Shown: in pieces, positions 43,824 to 53,575 of the stretch
Layout of the letters: each line of letters begins with the position of its first letter
How positions within the stretch are numbered: position 1 is the first letter of the stretch
Assembly: GCF_900112195.1 (NCBI RefSeq)
Contig: NZ_FOKR01000016.1
Span: 1 to 64,000, forward strand
Length of the DNA stretch: 64,000 bases
Reading direction: 5' to 3'
Source: Butyrivibrio sp. YAB3001
GTDB taxonomy: Bacteria; Bacillota; Clostridia; Lachnospirales; Lachnospiraceae
Made by a program: the position numbers and the translations under genes
Notes under the pieces: generated by a model
Told to the model about the DNA's origin: nothing
The model's input: the letters and a program-made list of their open reading frames with translations, nothing else
The model's database searches: none

Positions 43824-45287
43824 ATGGGTAACAGAAATAAAACGCTACAGACTTATCTTTTATGGGTTATTGACATGGCATGCATAATTGTCACGTATGT
43901 ATTTGCCAGTTGGCTCAGGTACTACAATAACAATGACTGGGGAAATAAAACACTTCATTATATGGTATGCGTTATATTTCTTTTGTTTTGCGTAGGTTAT
44001 ACATTTCTGGCTGACTGGAACAGGGATTTTGTGACCAGAGGATATATAAAAGAACTGTTTTATGTAGTCAGGTTTGTTGCGATAATGTCTGTGATATCAC
44101 TTTCTGCAGTATTCTTTTTGAAGTGGACCAACATTCTTTCAAGAACAGTAATTCTTAATTTCCTATGGATGGATGTTTTACTTACCTTTATAGCAAGAAA
44201 TCTGTTTAAGCTTGGTTTCAGACAATTTATATCCAGTGAAAACAATATGACGAGAGTGGTTGTTGTAGCTGAGAAGCCGCTTGTAGAAGAGACTGTCAGG
44301 AGAATCTGTGAATCAGGCAAAAGTGTCGGTTACAAGGTGATAAGAGCGTACTGTGTTGAGACGGACGAACATGGAAGAGCAATCATTTCAGGTAAAAATG
44401 AAGGAATAAATGGTGATAAGGACTGGTATATAGGTGATGTTCATATTCATCATGGAATTCAGAACCTTACCAAAAGACTTATCACGGATCCATTTGATGA
44501 AGTGTTCATAAATACTCCAAATATTCCACAGAAGGATATTGAAGACATCCTTATAGGATTTGAGGAGATGGGCATAACAACCCATTACAACCTTGAGCTT
44601 CCCTATGTTGGAAAAGCAGTTTCAAGTGTTGATGATTTTCTAAATTATACGGTTATCAGCTATTCAATGTTCAGAAGCAGTTACAAGAGACTGTTTATCA
44701 AGAGAATTGTAGATGTTATAGGCGGACTGATCGGTCTTGTACTTACAGGAATTATTACACTATTCCTTGCTCCGGCAATAAAACTCGATTCTCCGGGACC
44801 GGTGTTCTTTTCACAGGTTCGTATAGGTAAGAACGGAAGAAGATTTAAGATCTATAAGTTCAGATCAATGTATATTGATGCGGAAGAGCGCAAAAAAGAG
44901 CTTGAAGCACAGAATGAAATGAACGGTCTGATGTTTAAGATGGAGGATGATCCCAGAGTTACCAAGATAGGCAAGTTTATCAGAAAGACAAGCCTTGATG
45001 AGTTTCCACAGTTCTTAAATGTTATTAAGGGCGAAATGAGCCTTGTTGGAACAAGACCACCGACAGAGTCAGAATTTAAACAGTACAATGAGCATTACAG
45101 ACGCAGACTTTCCATGACACCCGGACTTACAGGTCTGTGGCAGATAAGCGGAAGAAGCGATATTCAGGATTTCGATGAAGTTGTAAAGCTGGACCTTAAA
45201 TATATTGATAATTGGAGTCTTTCAGAAGACATCAAGATTATCTTTAAAACGGTAGGAGTTGTGCTGTTTGGCAAAGGCGCAAAGTGA
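43824..45287 (+). CDS. WbaP-like polyprenyl glycosylphosphotransferase (long form)
   Basis: 487 residues from the ATG at 43824, preceded by GAGG; an ATG at 43761 lacks an RBS. Four N-terminal membrane helices, a middle Rossmann-like domain (ARNLFKLGFRQF to about residue 270), then the transferase: KRIVDVIGGLIGLVL, SPGPVFFSQVRIGKNG, YKFRSMYIDAEERK, RKTSLDEFPQFLNVIKGEM (Asp392-Glu393 pair) and PGLTGLWQISGRSD. It starts a second lipid-linked glycan, probably with hexose-1-phosphate. It is first in the operon 43824-48895 and overlaps the next gene by 4 nt. Confidence 0.92.
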   Translation: MGNRNKTLQTYLLWVIDMACIIVTYVFASWLRYYNNNDWGNKTLHYMVCVIFLLFCVGYTFLADWNRDFVTRGYIKELFYVVRFVAIMSVISLSAVFFLKWTNILSRTVILNFLWMDVLLTFIARNLFKLGFRQFISSENNMTRVVVVAEKPLVEETVRRICESGKSVGYKVIRAYCVETDEHGRAIISGKNEGINGDKDWYIGDVHIHHGIQNLTKRLITDPFDEVFINTPNIPQKDIEDILIGFEEMGITTHYNLELPYVGKAVSSVDDFLNYTVISYSMFRSSYKRLFIKRIVDVIGGLIGLVLTGIITLFLAPAIKLDSPGPVFFSQVRIGKNGRRFKIYKFRSMYIDAEERKKELEAQNEMNGLMFKMEDDPRVTKIGKFIRKTSLDEFPQFLNVIKGEMSLVGTRPPTESEFKQYNEHYRRRLSMTPGLTGLWQISGRSDIQDFDEVVKLDLKYIDNWSLSEDIKIIFKTVGVVLFGKGAK

Positions 45288-46843
45288 TGATAAAAAATAT
45301 ATTTACTAAACTGGTCACATTGTTTCTTTTTTTTGCAGCGCTTGCAGTGTTCATTACGAGTTTTTTTACCACTATATATTATGATATGAATGTTGATGTT
45401 GATTTTCCACATTATAAAGCGGAATCAATATCACATTTAGCTATTTCTATGGTGGCAGTCTTCTTGTTGGCGTTTTTCTTTTATAAAAAGAAAATGTTTG
45501 AAAGCAGCAAAGCGTTCATATTATTTGCCCTGTTTTTTTGCAGCGCATATTGTTTGTTTTTGATAATTTCGATAAAGCCTCTGCCTGTAAGTGATGCTGC
45601 GATAATTGATGAGATACTTGAAGAGTTTAAGGCAGGAGATTATAGCGCTCTGACAGCTGCAGGGGGCTATTTGAATATCTGGCCGTTTCAGATGGGATAT
45701 GTGCTTTTTGCCCAGATCATGGATGCTTTATTTGGCCATGGGAATTATTTTGCATGGAATATAGCGCAGTTATTATCGATACTACTGACAGTGTATTTGC
45801 TCTACAATATTACCTGGGAATTGTTTGAAGACAAAGAAATTTGTGGGATTGTGGCACTTCTCAGTATGGGAATGCTCTTTTTCTACAACTATGTTACATT
45901 TATTTACGGTGATATCCTCAGTATGGGCCCGCAGACGCTGGCTCTTTATCTTACTGTTTTATATGTAAAAAGAGAAAAGCTTCTTTATGCAATATTAGTT
46001 GCACCGGTCATGGCACTTTCAATTCTGATTAAGACTAATTGTGAGATTGCCCTGATTGCAGTTATTATGATCATTATTTTCAGTTCGGGAAAAGAAATTT
46101 CCGGAAATAGTAACGGGTACAGAAGTTATGAGCTATTGCGACGGATACTTGTTCATATTGGTTTGTCTTTTCTTATTATAGCAACGGTTCTTATAGCGAA
46201 AAATGCTGTTGATAGCCATTATCTTAAAGTTTCAGGGCTTAAAGAAATGCCTGGAGGAAGTCCTTCCGTATCACATATAGCAATGGGACTTCAGGAAAGT
46301 GAACTGGAAGATGGCTGGTATAACAGATATAATTATGATGTATTTGCTGAAAATGATTTTAATACAGAAAAAACCAGGCAGGCAGCTATTCAAAATATCA
46401 GGGAGCGCCTGATATATTTTAAAGAAAATCCCGGATATGCCATAAAATTTATGGCGAGGAAATTCCTTACCCAATGGGCAGATCCGGTTTGTATTTCAAC
46501 ACATAATCTTGATCTTGTCAGTAGACATGTTGAGAATCCGACAACAATGATGTATTATATAGTCTTTGGACATGGAAGTATTATTATCAGATGGATAATG
46601 AATGTTTACATGAGCGTTTGTTATCTATGTGTTTTGGCGTGCCTTGGCAGTCTGTTACTGCGCAAGGAGATTCCATGGTCAGTGATGCTGCTTTTGATAT
46701 TGATATTTGGAGGAATCTGTTTCCATCAGTTTTGGGAAGGGTCATCTCGATATGCAATGAGATATTATGTTTACTGGACGCCTTACGCAGCATTTGGTAT
46801 GAAAACGATATTGGAAAAGTTCTGTAAGATAGGAGTGAAATAA
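45284..46843 (+). CDS. GT39/GT-C-like polytopic membrane protein
   Basis: 519 residues with about eleven to twelve membrane helices. LPVSDAAIIDEILEEFKAG near residue 100 is the acidic first-loop region, followed by YLNIWPFQMGYVLFAQIM and NIAQLLSILLTVYLLY, then SILIKTNCEIALIA, a pattern of the PMT/ArnT-like GT-C proteins. A long outer region (about 310-400) has LKEMPGGSPSVSHIAMGLQE. GT-C enzymes use polyprenyl-phosphate sugars; the GtrB-like GT2 in this operon could supply them. Precise family uncertain. Confidence 0.72.
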   Translation: MMIKNIFTKLVTLFLFFAALAVFITSFFTTIYYDMNVDVDFPHYKAESISHLAISMVAVFLLAFFFYKKKMFESSKAFILFALFFCSAYCLFLIISIKPLPVSDAAIIDEILEEFKAGDYSALTAAGGYLNIWPFQMGYVLFAQIMDALFGHGNYFAWNIAQLLSILLTVYLLYNITWELFEDKEICGIVALLSMGMLFFYNYVTFIYGDILSMGPQTLALYLTVLYVKREKLLYAILVAPVMALSILIKTNCEIALIAVIMIIIFSSGKEISGNSNGYRSYELLRRILVHIGLSFLIIATVLIAKNAVDSHYLKVSGLKEMPGGSPSVSHIAMGLQESELEDGWYNRYNYDVFAENDFNTEKTRQAAIQNIRERLIYFKENPGYAIKFMARKFLTQWADPVCISTHNLDLVSRHVENPTTMMYYIVFGHGSIIIRWIMNVYMSVCYLCVLACLGSLLLRKEIPWSVMLLLILIFGGICFHQFWEGSSRYAMRYYVYWTPYAAFGMKTILEKFCKIGVK

Positions 46844-46845
46844 AT

Positions 46846-47865
46846 ATGCCAATTAGAATTAATAGTTTCATGGGAAAGTTTGGATGGTTCGCAAGAAAGC
46901 ATTTTCCGATGCTTGCCAGTGATGCATACCTTAAGTTACAGTTTGTTACAAGAAGCAAGTCACAGAAAGCATATTGCGATTATTTCCTTAATTCCAAGGA
47001 AGTTCCAATGCCCAATGTTGTAAATATTGAGACAATCAACAGATGTAATTCAACCTGTGCGTTCTGTACTGCTAATGTACATTCTGAGTGCAGACCTCTT
47101 GCTAAGATTGATGATGATCTTTATAGAAATATTATCGATCAGCTTGCTGACTGGGGATATAAGGGACATCTGACTTTGTATGGTAACAATGAGCCTCTTC
47201 TTGATACGAAGATTGTTGAAAGACACAAATATGCCAGAGAAAAGCTTCCTGACAGTTTTATTTTTATGTCAACTAACGGCCTTATTCTTACAATTGACAA
47301 GGTAAAAGAGGTTGCGCCTTATATCAATCAGCTTATCATCAACAACTATTCGATGGAGATGAAGCTTCATAAGAATATTCAGGAGCTTTATGATTATGTA
47401 AAGGCACATCCTGATGAATTTAAGGACCTTGATATTCAGATCCAGATGAGATATCTTCAGGAAGTTCTTACAAACAGAGCAGGAAGCGCACCTAATAAAA
47501 AGGCTACAGAGAAAGTTATTAAAGAAACCTGTCTTCTTCCGTTTACAGATATGTGGATAATGCCTAATGGAAGAATGGGACTTTGCTGCTGTGATAATTT
47601 TGAGACAACTGATTTTGGAGATCTTACCAAGATGAGTCTCAAAGAGGCCTGGGGAAGCGAAAGATTCCAGGCGGTAAGAAGACGAATTGCCGAGGGACGT
47701 CAGAATCATGCTTTCTGTAAGCATTGCGATTTTATTGATGCAGGTTTCAGAATGCAGATAGTTAATGCAATCCTTCGCGGTGATCAGGACGCAGCCAATA
47801 AGCTTGGCGGTCATGAACGTATGAAGATTGGAAATAAAAATAATTCAGACGATAATATCAAATAA
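46846..47865 (+). CDS. Radical SAM protein with SPASM-type C-terminus
   Basis: 339 residues. ETINRCNSTCAFCTANV has the CxxxCxxC cluster site (Cys67, 71, 74), HLTLYGNNEPLLDTKIVE the SAM-binding region, and MSTNGLILTIDKV a later strand. Cys229, Cys247-249 (GLCCCDNF), Cys291 and Cys294 (FCKHCD) form a SPASM/twitch-like set for extra Fe-S clusters, with TTDFGDLTKMSLKEAWGSE typical of SPASM proteins. Such enzymes do radical chemistry on peptides, sugars or lipids. Context between a GT-C protein and a GT2 suggests a sugar or lipid-sugar substrate. AGGAGTG precedes the ATG. Confidence 0.85.
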   Translation: MPIRINSFMGKFGWFARKHFPMLASDAYLKLQFVTRSKSQKAYCDYFLNSKEVPMPNVVNIETINRCNSTCAFCTANVHSECRPLAKIDDDLYRNIIDQLADWGYKGHLTLYGNNEPLLDTKIVERHKYAREKLPDSFIFMSTNGLILTIDKVKEVAPYINQLIINNYSMEMKLHKNIQELYDYVKAHPDEFKDLDIQIQMRYLQEVLTNRAGSAPNKKATEKVIKETCLLPFTDMWIMPNGRMGLCCCDNFETTDFGDLTKMSLKEAWGSERFQAVRRRIAEGRQNHAFCKHCDFIDAGFRMQIVNAILRGDQDAANKLGGHERMKIGNKNNSDDNIK

Positions 47866-47950
47866 TTATGACCATGACATCACTTTTGACCTATATATCA
47901 TAATTATGGGTAATGGATGACTAGTGTTTGATATTATTCGTGAGGTAACT

Positions 47951-48895
47951 ATGGATAAAATAGCGGTATTGATTCCTTGCTACAATGAGGAAAAAACTAT
48001 AGGCAAAGTTGTAAGAGATGCCAAAGCGGCTCTGCCTGAAGCTACAGTATATGTGTATAACAATAATTCCAGTGACAGGACTGCAGAAGTTGCATTGGAG
48101 GCCGGAGCAGTTGTCAGAAATGAATATATGCAGGGCAAAGGCAATGTTATCAGACGTATGTTTCGCGAAATAGATGCGCTTGTTTACGTTATGGTTGATG
48201 GCGATGATACATATTCCATGGATCAGGCACCCAAGATGGTGGACCTTGTTCTTGAGCATAATGCAGACATGGTGGTTGGTGACAGACTATCCTCCACATA
48301 TTATCAGGAAAACAAAAGACCATTTCACAATTTTGGGAACAATCTTGTGCGCGGAAGCATAAATAAGCTGTTTGACTGTAATATCAGAGACATTATGACG
48401 GGCTTTAGAGCTTTTAGCTATGAGTTTGTCAAGACTTTCCCGGTGCTGTCCAAGGGGTTTGAGATAGAAACTGAAATGACAATACACGCTGTTTATAACA
48501 ACATGCAGATTGAGAATGTGGTAATTGATTATAGAGACAGGCCAACTGGATCAGTAAGTAAGCTCAATACCTATACTGACGGATTTAAAGTTATAAGAAC
48601 TATTCTCAGGCTTGAGAGAAACTATAAACCATTTTGGTTCTTTTCCGCAATTGCAGCATTTTTATCAGTGTTTGCCATTATTTTCCTTATACCAATTTTG
48701 CAGGAATACTGGCTTACACATATGGTTCCAAGATTTCCTACACTTATTGTATGTTGTTTTATACTGCTTTCAGCTGTTCAAAGCTTTTTCGCCGGTGTTA
48801 TTTTATCAACGATGGCCCTTGGAGAAAGAAGACAGTTTGAGATGCAGCTAAATATGCTGAAAAGACATAAAGTTAATGACTATACTGAAGAATAA
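47951..48895 (+). CDS. DPM1/GtrB-like GT2 (polyprenyl-phosphate glycosyltransferase)
   Basis: 314 residues from the ATG at 47951, with GAGG before it; an upstream start at 47924 has none. VLIPCYNEEKTIGKVVRDA, YVYNNNSSDRTAEVA, VMVDGDDTYSMDQAP (metal site) and DIMTGFRAFSYEFVK are GtrB/DPM1 hallmarks. Two membrane helices at about residues 235-290 anchor it. It would move a hexose to polyprenyl phosphate on the inner face for GT-C enzymes outside. No GtrA is present; the SMR pair at 61541 could do that flipping step. Confidence 0.88.
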   Translation: MDKIAVLIPCYNEEKTIGKVVRDAKAALPEATVYVYNNNSSDRTAEVALEAGAVVRNEYMQGKGNVIRRMFREIDALVYVMVDGDDTYSMDQAPKMVDLVLEHNADMVVGDRLSSTYYQENKRPFHNFGNNLVRGSINKLFDCNIRDIMTGFRAFSYEFVKTFPVLSKGFEIETEMTIHAVYNNMQIENVVIDYRDRPTGSVSKLNTYTDGFKVIRTILRLERNYKPFWFFSAIAAFLSVFAIIFLIPILQEYWLTHMVPRFPTLIVCCFILLSAVQSFFAGVILSTMALGERRQFEMQLNMLKRHKVNDYTEE

Positions 48896-48902
48896 AGCAA
48901 AC

Positions 48903-48943
48903 AAAAACGGCTCCTGTATGGATTTTTTACAGGAGCCGTTTTT
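48903..48943. terminator. Bidirectional terminator between converging genes
   Basis: AAAAACGGCTCCTGTA (48903-48918) pairs perfectly over 16 positions with TACAGGAGCCGTTTTT (48928-48943), loop 9 nt, with T-rich ends in both directions. It lies between the converging GT2 and SGNH lipoprotein genes. Confidence 0.93.
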
Positions 48944-48954
48944 CTATTGCCTGA

Positions 48955-50163
48955 TTATGGTTTTACAAGAAGATATTCGCCGTTAATATATTTCTCATAT
49001 TCTTCAGGGAAAAGCTCCTGAAGAGATTCATCGCTTATCTTATAGTATTCATCAGGGTTAAAATCAGCTATTCTGATATTTTCAGTCTGACGATAAGCTG
49101 AAGGCTCAAAACCTTCGTAGGAATTAGGTACATGAGCAAGAAGCCTTGCAAATATCTGTCTTCCGGTTAAAGTAAGATGGATGTTATCCATAAGATACTG
49201 GTCTGCAGTATCCAGGTAAAGGTCACATTTTGATCTGAACATAGTGTCAAGGATATAGAGCTCCTTATCCTCGGCTACATTTATTGCTTTCTTTGCATAA
49301 TCCGCCAAAGTTCCAATACCATTGCTTACAATGTATGAGTCACCGAGATAAGAGCCGTTTGCGTCTTTATATATGCCATAGAAAGGCGTCAGCATGATAA
49401 TGTGTGCGTTAGGGCTCATTTTCTGAAGCTTATCGATTCCCTGACAAATGGCGCCATAGTAGGTGAAGATTTCATTGATATCACCTTCGTAGCTGTATTT
49501 ATCAAGAGGAACTCTGCCAAAAAAGTCGTTTGCACCATATTCGATAAAGTAATAATCGACCTCAGCCGGATTGATCTGGTTCATCGTTTCAAGAGTGGTA
49601 GGGTTTGATGCCAGAAGTTTGTTTCTGTCAACAGTACCTTCAAGTGCAAGGACCATTCCAAAGAAACAGTTTGAAGTCCAGTTCTCATAATCCTGCGCAT
49701 TGGATGTGCTCATCTCAAGCGCTGCAGTGGTTCCGCCTATCGCAAGATTGTATGATTTTGAGTTAGGAACTCTCTGAGAAACTAAAGAAGGAATGTCTGT
49801 GCCATCGCTTTTTCCGTTGGCAATCTGGCTGTCCCCAAAGAAAACCATAACAACATTGTCATCGACAGGAGTTTCAGCAGTTTCTTCTGTTGTGCCTTCA
49901 GTAGAAGGTTCCTTAGAAGAATTTTCAGTTGAAGATCCTTCAGTGTCATTAGCTGATATATCAAAATCAGGATGCGGGATTTCTTCAAAAACAACTACTT
50001 CATCAGTCTGTTGTGAACTGGCTATGGAACTGATGCTTGAAGGATTGTCATCAATTACAGTGGTATCTTTTTTGCCGGAATCCGCTTTATTAAATGAACA
50101 GCCCGATAATGCAAGCAGACAGGACAGGGTCATGGCCACAATGGTTTTTGTTCGTTTTTTCAT
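48955..50163 (-). CDS. SGNH/GDSL-hydrolase-like lipoprotein
   Basis: 402 residues. Signal with lipobox LALSGC, so Cys22 is lipidated. A 75-residue Ser/Thr/Glu-rich linker follows, then FFGDSQIANG (Ser112), NLAIGGTTAALEM, EYGANDFFGR and MDNIHLT (Asp326, His329): all four SGNH blocks are present. Such enzymes hydrolyse or transfer acyl esters on glycans; position beside three MBOAT loci suggests work on O-acylated polysaccharide at the outer surface. AGGAG precedes the ATG. It faces the FAD oxidoreductase gene across a divergent promoter region. The non-catalytic relative at 60564 shares layout. Confidence 0.85.
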   Translation of the reverse strand: MKKRTKTIVAMTLSCLLALSGCSFNKADSGKKDTTVIDDNPSSISSIASSQQTDEVVVFEEIPHPDFDISANDTEGSSTENSSKEPSTEGTTEETAETPVDDNVVMVFFGDSQIANGKSDGTDIPSLVSQRVPNSKSYNLAIGGTTAALEMSTSNAQDYENWTSNCFFGMVLALEGTVDRNKLLASNPTTLETMNQINPAEVDYYFIEYGANDFFGRVPLDKYSYEGDINEIFTYYGAICQGIDKLQKMSPNAHIIMLTPFYGIYKDANGSYLGDSYIVSNGIGTLADYAKKAINVAEDKELYILDTMFRSKCDLYLDTADQYLMDNIHLTLTGRQIFARLLAHVPNSYEGFEPSAYRQTENIRIADFNPDEYYKISDESLQELFPEEYEKYINGEYLLVKP

Positions 50164-50222
50164 AATTTAGTCATCTCCTATTTTTAAAACTAAATGAAAT
50201 TCTATCACGTTTTTGCTGAATG

Positions 50223-50231
50223 TGGTATACT
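50223..50231 (+). promoter_or_regulatory. Extended -10 promoter before the FAD oxidoreductase
   Basis: TGGTATACT: TGn followed by TATACT, 47 nt before the ATG. No good -35 at 16-18 nt. TACTACAT (50228-50235) overlaps its end. Confidence 0.5.
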
Positions 50232-50277
50232 ACATATGGTTGAAAAATGATACATGGGAGAATAGGGGATTTTTCTA

Positions 50278-51867
50278 ATGAAAAAAGCGTTGATAATTGG
50301 CGCAGGTCCAGCAGGACTTACGGCAGCCTATGAACTTTTGACAAAATCAAAGGATTATCAGGTAATTGTTTTTGAAGAAACAAAACAGTTTGGGGGCATA
50401 TCCAGAACTGTAAACTATAAAGGGAACAGAATGGATATGGGCGGGCACAGATTCTTTTCTAAGGTGCCTGAAGTTAACGAATGGTGGCAGAAGATGCTTC
50501 CTCTTCAGGGAGCGCCAACTTATGATGATATCGTCTTAAAGCGTACAATGAATCTGGCTGAAGGCGGTCCTGATCCACAGAAGATGGACAGGGTTATGCT
50601 AAGGCGTAACAGGGTTTCAAGAATTTTCTTCGACCGTAAATTCTACGATTACCCAATTTCATTAAAATTTGAGACTTTCAAGAATATGGGTCTTCTCAAG
50701 ACCATTGCATGTGGCTTTTCATATATTTTTGCAATGATCTTTAAGAGAAAAGAAAAATCTTTGGAAGATTTTTATGTAAACAGATTCGGTAAGAAATTGT
50801 ATTCAATGTTCTTCGAATACTATACAGAGAATCTTTGGGGAAGACATCCTTCTGAAATAGATCCAAGCTGGGGAGCGCAGAGAGTTAAGGGCGTTTCCAT
50901 AATGGAAGTATTAAGAAATGCTTTCCGCAAAAAGACAGGAAAGCAGAGCGAAAAGGTTGAGACTTCACTTATAGAAGAGTTCAGCTATCCTAAGCTTGGA
51001 CCCGGTCAGCTTTGGGAAGTGACTGCTGAGGAAATTAAGAGACTTGGCGGCACTATTATCATGAATGCCAAGGTTACAGGTATCCGCAAGAAGGGCAATC
51101 ATATAGTGGGTATAACATATATTCAGGATGGCAAAGGAATGGACCTTGATGGAGATCTTGTGATAAGTTCAATGCCTGTTAAGGATCTTGTTGCAGGCAT
51201 GAATGACGTTCCTGAGGATCCGGCCAGAATAGCAGCAGGACTTCCATATCGTGATTACATGACACTTGGAGTGCTTGTTCCTAAGCTTAATCTTGAAAAT
51301 AAGACAAACATCAAGACAATTGGAAATATTGTTCCTGATAACTGGGTTTATGTTCAGGATAGAACAGTAAAAATGGGAAGATTCCAGATTTATAACAACT
51401 GGTCGCCTTACCTTGTTAAGGATCTTGAGCATACAGTTTGGATGGGACTTGAATACTTCTGCTTTGAGGGTGATTCCATGTGGAACATGACCGAGGATGA
51501 ATTTGCTAAGATGGCGATAGATGAGATGGTTACCCTTAAGCTTATAAATAGTCCTGATGAAGTAATGGATTATCACATGGAGCGTGTAAAGAAAGCATAT
51601 CCTGCTTACTTTGACACCTATGCGGAAATGGACAAGCTTGTTGATTACCTTAATTCAATTGATAATCTGTATTGTGTAGGACGTAACGGACAGCACAGAT
51701 ACAATAATATCGATCACTCAATGTGTACTTCTTTTGAGGCAGTTAAGAATATCCTCAGTGGAAATCCTGATCGCACTAACATCTGGAATGTTAACACAGA
51801 GAAGGAATATCATGAGAGTGATGGAACTCAGCCGGAAGAAACCGGTGATGAGGTTGAAGTAGACTGA
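50278..51867 (+). CDS. NAD(P)/FAD-dependent oxidoreductase (protoporphyrinogen-oxidase / UDP-galactopyranose-mutase-like)
   Basis: 529 residues. [17 protein letters not shown] at the N-terminus is the FAD-binding loop, and [22 protein letters not shown] the second conserved FAD stretch of the amine-oxidase/UGM-like group. [16 protein letters not shown] near the end matches the C-terminal FAD contact. It is soluble. The acidic tail after about residue 505 is low complexity. Members of this type sit in many glycan loci beside GtrB-like GT2 genes; the substrate may be a lipid- or nucleotide-linked sugar, but that is not established. GGGAGAATAGGGG lies before the ATG. Confidence 0.82.
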   Translation: MKKALIIGAGPAGLTAAYELLTKSKDYQVIVFEETKQFGGISRTVNYKGNRMDMGGHRFFSKVPEVNEWWQKMLPLQGAPTYDDIVLKRTMNLAEGGPDPQKMDRVMLRRNRVSRIFFDRKFYDYPISLKFETFKNMGLLKTIACGFSYIFAMIFKRKEKSLEDFYVNRFGKKLYSMFFEYYTENLWGRHPSEIDPSWGAQRVKGVSIMEVLRNAFRKKTGKQSEKVETSLIEEFSYPKLGPGQLWEVTAEEIKRLGGTIIMNAKVTGIRKKGNHIVGITYIQDGKGMDLDGDLVISSMPVKDLVAGMNDVPEDPARIAAGLPYRDYMTLGVLVPKLNLENKTNIKTIGNIVPDNWVYVQDRTVKMGRFQIYNNWSPYLVKDLEHTVWMGLEYFCFEGDSMWNMTEDEFAKMAIDEMVTLKLINSPDEVMDYHMERVKKAYPAYFDTYAEMDKLVDYLNSIDNLYCVGRNGQHRYNNIDHSMCTSFEAVKNILSGNPDRTNIWNVNTEKEYHESDGTQPEETGDEVEVD

Positions 51868-51920
51868 TCATAGTGCTCTTATGTGGGGCAGTGACATAAA
51901 TGCTTATGACTTTTATAAAT

Positions 51921-51955
51921 AATGCGGTGCAGAATGATAATATTTGCACCGCATT
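51921..51955 (+). terminator. Hairpin in the 202-nt gap before MBOAT 2
   Basis: AATGCGGTGCA (51921-51931) and TGCACCGCATT (51945-51955) pair perfectly over 11 positions. No T run follows. A second GCAAGC/GCTTGC stem lies downstream. The rest of 51868-52069 holds no gene that I can see. Confidence 0.55.
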
Positions 51956-52069
51956 AGTAATGTGTAGCACAATAGCGGCAAGCGAATGGATGCTTGCATA
52001 CAAATTCATTTGCGGTCGTAAGAACATGGTCAGACCTTTAGTCATATTTTTAGCCATAGGGGATTTTAT

Positions 52070-53563
52070 ATGCAGGTAGTTTCATTGGCGTTTTTGGCTT
52101 TTTTAGCCATTATTTCAGTAGTCAATATAATAATTCCAAGAAAGTGCAGATATATCCTGCTTTTTCTTGCGAGCATGGGATTTTATATCAGTATTGATAT
52201 AAAGGGGATGTTTGTTTTAAGTCTTTCAATTCTTTCTACATATCTTTCCGGAATAATTATCGAGAAAACAGCTTTATTATCAAAGGATAGATCCGTTTCT
52301 TCAAATGAAAAGAAAGAGGCTGCAGGCAGAAATATTGTTTTTATAGCATGTATAGTAGTAAATGTTTGCTTACTCTTGTTTTTCAAGTATTACGGATTCT
52401 TTAGCAGGAATATAAATTCATTACTTGGCACAGATCGGGTTCCAATGCTCAGCATAGTTGCGCCAATAGGAATTTCATTTTATATATTAAAAGCTTTGTC
52501 CTATCTTATCGATGTTAAAAGAGGAACATTAAAGGCTGAAAAGAACCTGATAAAATATGCTTTGTATGTTTCATTTTTTACACAGATAGTATCAGGACCG
52601 ATTGACAGGGCGGGAAATCTTATTTCTCAGTTTAATTTTCCTGTCACAGTAGATTTCGACAGATTCAGAGATGGCTTTTTGCAGATTCTGTGGGGCTACT
52701 TCATGAAACTTGTGCTGGCAGACCGCATGGCGATTTTTGTTTCGGCGGTATATTCCGATGTGAAGCCGGGAACAATAACATTCATAGGTACCCTTCTTTA
52801 CACATTTGAGATTTATTGTGATTTTGGTGGCTACTCCCATATTGTGATAGGAGCTTCAAGACTTCTTGGTATAGATGTAAAAAACAATTTCGAAAGTCCT
52901 TATTTAGCTGCTTCCATTTCCGAATTCTGGCGCAGATGGCATATTTCACTTTCAAGCTGGCTTAAAGATTATATCTATATTCCGCTTGGTGGAAACAGAA
53001 AGGGAACATTCAGGAAGCATTTAAATATTCTGATAGTTTTTGCTGTGAGCGGTTTGTGGCATGGCGCAAACTGGACTTTTATAATATGGGGACTAATGCA
53101 CGGTGTTTATCAGATACTAGGCTATATTTTTAAGCCGCTGCGCGATAGGGCTGTCAGAGTGTTTAAGGTTGACAGAAATCAGTTGTCACATAGATGTTTT
53201 AAAATTGCTGTTACTTTTTCACTTGTAAACTTTGCATGGATATTTTTTAGAGCTGAGAGTGTTTCTCAGGCAGTTGAGATTGCAAAAAGAAGCTTTGAGT
53301 TTACACCCTGGGTTCTGACTAACGGCGATTTATACAAGCAGGGGCTTGATTCGGCAAATCTTTTACTGGTTCTATGGGGACTTATCCTGGTTATCTGCGT
53401 GGATATCGCAAATTATAAGGGATACATTATAAGGGAAAAGATTATGGGGCTGTCTTTATGGTTTAGATGGGCTATTATGATCGCAGCTATCATGGTTACG
53501 GTTATCTGTGGAATATGGGGGCCCGGCTATGATGCGGCAAGCTTTATATACCAGCAGTTTTAG
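52070..53563 (+). CDS. MBOAT O-acyltransferase, pair 2
   Basis: 497 residues, polytopic. VAPIGISFYILKALSYLIDV, FFTQIVSGPIDRA, EIYCDFGGYSHIVIGASRLLG, FWRRWHISLSSWLKDYIYIP and SGLWHGANWTFIIWGLMHG are the MBOAT landmarks; the conserved histidine is about residue 331. It differs from the copies at 19747 and 57720 (SSWLKDYIYIP rather than TRFxTxYxYIP), so it may use another partner or acceptor. The SGNH-like partner follows 12 nt downstream. Confidence 0.92.
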   Translation: MQVVSLAFLAFLAIISVVNIIIPRKCRYILLFLASMGFYISIDIKGMFVLSLSILSTYLSGIIIEKTALLSKDRSVSSNEKKEAAGRNIVFIACIVVNVCLLLFFKYYGFFSRNINSLLGTDRVPMLSIVAPIGISFYILKALSYLIDVKRGTLKAEKNLIKYALYVSFFTQIVSGPIDRAGNLISQFNFPVTVDFDRFRDGFLQILWGYFMKLVLADRMAIFVSAVYSDVKPGTITFIGTLLYTFEIYCDFGGYSHIVIGASRLLGIDVKNNFESPYLAASISEFWRRWHISLSSWLKDYIYIPLGGNRKGTFRKHLNILIVFAVSGLWHGANWTFIIWGLMHGVYQILGYIFKPLRDRAVRVFKVDRNQLSHRCFKIAVTFSLVNFAWIFFRAESVSQAVEIAKRSFEFTPWVLTNGDLYKQGLDSANLLLVLWGLILVICVDIANYKGYIIREKIMGLSLWFRWAIMIAAIMVTVICGIWGPGYDAASFIYQQF

Positions 53564-53575
53564 GGAGTTTGGGTT

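Noticed and set aside
51868..52069. Riboswitch in the gap before MBOAT 2
   Set aside because: Hairpins are present, but I see no conserved core of a known class such as c-di-GMP-I or II.
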